Below, in pieces: positions 30,871 to 33,540 of a DNA stretch of 33,540 bases (positions are counted from its first letter, which is position 1; every line of letters begins with the position of its first letter). The stretch lies in contig CAZPQV010000020.1 of assembly GCA_964588705.1 (NCBI GenBank), positions 1 through 33,540 on the forward strand, read 5' to 3'. A program made the translations under genes and the position numbers. Source of the DNA: CAZPQV01 sp964588705. GTDB lineage: Bacteria > Bacteroidota > Bacteroidia > Flavobacteriales > Weeksellaceae. The notes under the pieces are model-generated. The model was not told the DNA's origin and ran no database searches. It saw only the letters and a program-made list of their open reading frames with translations.

Positions 30871-30876
30871 GAAACA

Positions 30877-31113
30877 CTAATCAACCAAGTTTGGCCTCAA
30901 CCACTTTCTCGCAAAGTCCAAATCTACATTCTTACGTTTCGCATAATCTTCCAGCTGTTCTTCGGTGATTTTCCCCACTCCAAAATATTTCGATTTGGGA
31001 TTTGCAAAATAATATCCTGAAACCGCTGCTGTTGGGAACATTGCCAATCCCGGAGTCAGTTCCAAACCTATTTTTTCTTTTACGTCCATCAATTCCCATA
31101 TGGTTTTTTTTTC
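30877..31113 (-). pseudogene. metH: Detached C-terminal end of MetH beyond the in-frame TAG
   Basis: 78 codons plus stop that continue exactly the metH frame after TAG 31114-31116: EKKTIWELMDVKEKIGLELTPG, then AMFPTAAVSGYYFANPKSKYFGVG, TEEQLEDYAKRKN and the normal last residues WLRPNLVD. This is the end of the S-adenosylmethionine-binding activation domain. Every landmark is kept, and no second stop or frameshift is seen. It would be translated only by readthrough or by reinitiation at TTG/ATG 31092-31087. Confidence 0.8.
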
Positions 31114-33537
31114 CTAATGATCCGGGCATGCAGGATATCCCGGAGCAGGACGAATTCCCAAATATTTTTCGGCAATCAGTTCTTCATTATCCAGATTTTC
31201 ATCTTCTGCATAACCCCAAAACTCTGTTCTTACTTTATGGTGAAGATATTCTGCAAACGCTTCTGCCAAACGGTCCGAAAGTGCTTTAGCGATAATGGCA
31301 TTGTAATCATCGTGGTCGTCTTTGTATTTCTGAACGAGTTCATCTGTTCCGAAACCGGTCGTTACTGCAAAACATCCGATATAATCCTGTTTCCCGCTTT
31401 CCTTCGGAGCTATAAAGTCAGAAAGTGCTAGGTAATTTTTTCCTGTAGACCGCTTCAACTGCTGGCGAAGCGTGTGGAAAGTTCCGATTACATTTCCATT
31501 GGAATCATACACTTCAATATCGTCATCGTTCACTGAATTGGCAGGGAATATTCCGAAAACAGCTTTCCCTTTCAACAGTTTTTTATCAATAATTTCATCC
31601 AACATTTTTGTAGCCTCGTCAAACAGTTCACGTGCCTGTTCACCTACAATCTCATCATTCAGAATTTCAGGAAATTTTCCATGAAGTTCCCAGCTTCTAA
31701 AAAACGGAGACCAATCAATAAAATTGAGAAGTTCTTTTAAATTTAAATCTTCAATCACATGAATTCCCAATTTTTTCGGAACCGAAATTTCTTCATTGTC
31801 CCAATCAATTTTAAATTTCTGTTCGCGGACTTCCGCCATTGGCAGATATTCTTTTTCAACCTGTCTGCTAAGAAATTTCTCTCTAAAATCAGCATATTCA
31901 TCTTTTAATTCAGAAACATATTCACCGTTTCTGTTACTCAAAAGTGAACTCACCACGCCAACCGCTCTCGACGCATCGTTCACGTGGATTACAGCATTTT
32001 TATATTTCGGATCTATTTTTACAGCTGTATGCGCTTTGGAAGTTGTTGCGCCTCCGATGAGCAACGGAATTTGGAGATTCTGACGATTGAGTTCATCCGC
32101 CACATGCACCATCTCATCCAAACTCGGCGTAATTAGGCCGCTGAGACCGATGGCATCGGCTTTTTCATCTATGGCTGTCTGAATAATTTTTTCCGCAGGC
32201 ACCATTACCCCTAAATCCACAATTTCATAATTGTTACAACCCAAAACCACACCCACAATATTTTTCCCAATATCGTGAACATCGCCTTTCACTGTTGCCA
32301 TCACGATTTTTCCGTTGGTTGGTTTCGAAGTGTCTTTTTCAGCTTCAATAAAAGGCTGAAGATAAGCCACCGCTCTTTTCATCACACGTGCGGATTTCAC
32401 CACTTGTGGCAGGAACATTTTTCCGCTTCCGAAAAGGTCGCCAACAACGCCCATTCCCGTCATCAGATTGATTTCAATCACATCCAGAGGCCGTTCTGAA
32501 ACCTGTCTTGCTTCCTCAACATCTTCGATAATAAACCGGTCGATTCCCTTTACCAAAGCATGGGTAATTCTGTCTTGAAGCGAGTTATTCCGCCATTCCA
32601 GATTTTCAACAGTTTCTTTTTTTGTGGATTTATGTTTTTCGGAATAGTCGAGAAGTCTTTCCGTAGCATCGTCTCTTCGGTCGAACATCACGTCTTCCAC
32701 CAATTCCAGCAAATCTTTTGGAATCTCATCATACACTTCCAGCATTGCAGGGTTTACAATTCCCATATTCATTCCCGCTTTTATCGCGTGATACAGGAAA
32801 ACAGAATGCATCGCCTCTCGCACCGAATCATTCCCACGGAACGAAAACGACACGTTGGAAACGCCTCCTGAAACCGAAACGTGCGGAAGATTTTCGCGAA
32901 CCCATTTTGTGCCTTCAATGAAATCGAGGGCATTTCTGCGGTGTTCTTCCATTCCTGTTGCAACCGGGAAAATATTCAAGTCAAAAATGATGTCTTCCGG
33001 CGGGAACCCCACTTTATGGACCAAAATATCATAAGACCTTTTCGAAATTTCTATTCTTCTTTCCAGATTATCAGCCTGCCCAACCTCATCAAAAGCCATC
33101 ACAATAACGGCCGCACCATATCTTTTAATAATTTTTGCCTGATGAATAAACTCCTCCTCTCCTTCTTTCAAACTAATGGAATTCACCACACATTTTCCTT
33201 GCACTACCTGCAGTCCGGCTTCTAAAATTTCCCATTTTGAAGAATCTATCATAATCGGAATTCTCGAAATATCCGGTTCTGACGCAATAAGATTCAGGAA
33301 TTTTACCATGCAGTATTTTCCGTCGAGCAAACCGTCATCGAAATTGACATCTAGGATCTGTGCGCCGCCTTCAACCTGATGTCGCGCAATATCCAACGCT
33401 TCAGAAAATTTTTCCTCTTTAATCAAACGAAGGAATTTCTTTGAACCGGCAACATTAGTTCGCTCACCAACGTTGATGAAATTGGATTCGGGAGTTATGA
33501 TAAGCGGTTCTAGACCAGAGAGTTTTAAATATTTCAT
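31114..33537 (-). CDS. metH: Cobalamin-dependent methionine synthase, B12 and activation part, truncated by TAG
   Basis: It makes methionine from homocysteine and 5-methyl-THF. The 807-aa frame contains: pterin-binding domain (about 10-270; NVGERTNVAGSKKF, DVNFDDG, IMIDSSKW, DLNIFPVATG), B12 cap (about 300-400; the LMTGMGVVGDLFGSGKMFLPQVVKSARVMK stretch), Rossmann B12 domain with GDVHDIGKN (418-426, H421 the cobalt ligand), and the first part of the activation domain ending at RPAPGYPACPDH. The N-terminal homocysteine/zinc domain is absent; in this group it is normally a separate gene, probably just outside the window. The stop TAG is premature by 78 codons. The ATG lies 3 bases from the window end. 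Confidence 0.93.
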   Translation of the reverse strand: MKYLKLSGLEPLIITPESNFINVGERTNVAGSKKFLRLIKEEKFSEALDIARHQVEGGAQILDVNFDDGLLDGKYCMVKFLNLIASEPDISRIPIMIDSSKWEILEAGLQVVQGKCVVNSISLKEGEEEFIHQAKIIKRYGAAVIVMAFDEVGQADNLERRIEISKRSYDILVHKVGFPPEDIIFDLNIFPVATGMEEHRRNALDFIEGTKWVRENLPHVSVSGGVSNVSFSFRGNDSVREAMHSVFLYHAIKAGMNMGIVNPAMLEVYDEIPKDLLELVEDVMFDRRDDATERLLDYSEKHKSTKKETVENLEWRNNSLQDRITHALVKGIDRFIIEDVEEARQVSERPLDVIEINLMTGMGVVGDLFGSGKMFLPQVVKSARVMKRAVAYLQPFIEAEKDTSKPTNGKIVMATVKGDVHDIGKNIVGVVLGCNNYEIVDLGVMVPAEKIIQTAIDEKADAIGLSGLITPSLDEMVHVADELNRQNLQIPLLIGGATTSKAHTAVKIDPKYKNAVIHVNDASRAVGVVSSLLSNRNGEYVSELKDEYADFREKFLSRQVEKEYLPMAEVREQKFKIDWDNEEISVPKKLGIHVIEDLNLKELLNFIDWSPFFRSWELHGKFPEILNDEIVGEQARELFDEATKMLDEIIDKKLLKGKAVFGIFPANSVNDDDIEVYDSNGNVIGTFHTLRQQLKRSTGKNYLALSDFIAPKESGKQDYIGCFAVTTGFGTDELVQKYKDDHDDYNAIIAKALSDRLAEAFAEYLHHKVRTEFWGYAEDENLDNEELIAEKYLGIRPAPGYPACPDH

Positions 33538-33540
33538 AAT

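Noticed and set aside
30633..31020. Plus-strand open frames of 111 and 123 codons over the GC-rich element
   Set aside because: They overlap the conserved metH end on the other strand, show no family pattern, and look like chance frames in repeat DNA.
31080..31116. Frameshift in metH at the run of nine A
   Set aside because: The reading frame before TAG and after the A run is the same (GAA AAA AAA ACC continues the family sequence), so the break is a stop codon, not an indel.

Overview
This window comes from a low-GC Bacteroidota chromosome, most likely a flavobacterium of the Chryseobacterium/Kaistella/Epilithonimonas group (Weeksellaceae). The reasons are protein flavour (a type IX secretion Plug protein, DUF4403, a tandem-Nfu NifU-like protein, a ribB with a dead RibA domain, a MetH without its homocysteine domain), starts with few Shine-Dalgarno sequences, and repeated TAnnTTTG-type -7 boxes. 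It is mostly ordinary housekeeping DNA. I see no phage, insertion sequence, CRISPR array or defence island.

Layout: 1-4448 holds the end of an OmpA-like gene, recQ and fmt on the plus strand, and convergent ribB. 4560-4630 is tRNA-Cys(GCA). 4761-11262 is a plus-strand run: a Gly-zipper lipoprotein, a large polytopic membrane protein, aroC, three thioredoxin-fold proteins, a YkvA-like protein and miaA. 11302-11940 (minus) is a metallo-beta-lactamase-fold hydrolase and 12028-13242 (plus) is the T9SS Plug protein. 13286-15916 (minus) reads nfu-like, hemH, Crp-family regulator, an iron-sulfur/heme group. 16052-18150 (plus) is a gamma-carbonic-anhydrase-like protein, a GNAT gene broken by a stop codon, and yihY. 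A minus-strand lipoprotein, a Pif1-like helicase and a luciferase-like oxidoreductase follow. 21890-26851 (minus) is one co-directional series: yicC, gmk, nadA, folB, DUF4403, small membrane protein. 26979-29660 (plus) has three less characterised genes. 29675-33537 (minus) carries metH and metF, the methyl-tetrahydrofolate to methionine branch, separated by a GC-rich intergenic element.

The points most worth a second look are: (i) two conserved genes, metH and a GNAT acetyltransferase, each cut by one in-frame stop while the family sequence continues in the same frame; (ii) short-period repeats (7, 10 or 14 bp) at gene boundaries, one of which now encodes the N-terminus of ferrochelatase; (iii) five genes whose -7-like box ends exactly 4 nt before the start codon, suggesting leaderless or nearly leaderless mRNAs; (iv) a strong terminator ending directly at the start codon of the membrane-protein gene; (v) a ferrochelatase with an internal cysteine cluster next to an Fe-S carrier gene. 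I did not find a clearly new multi-gene system.
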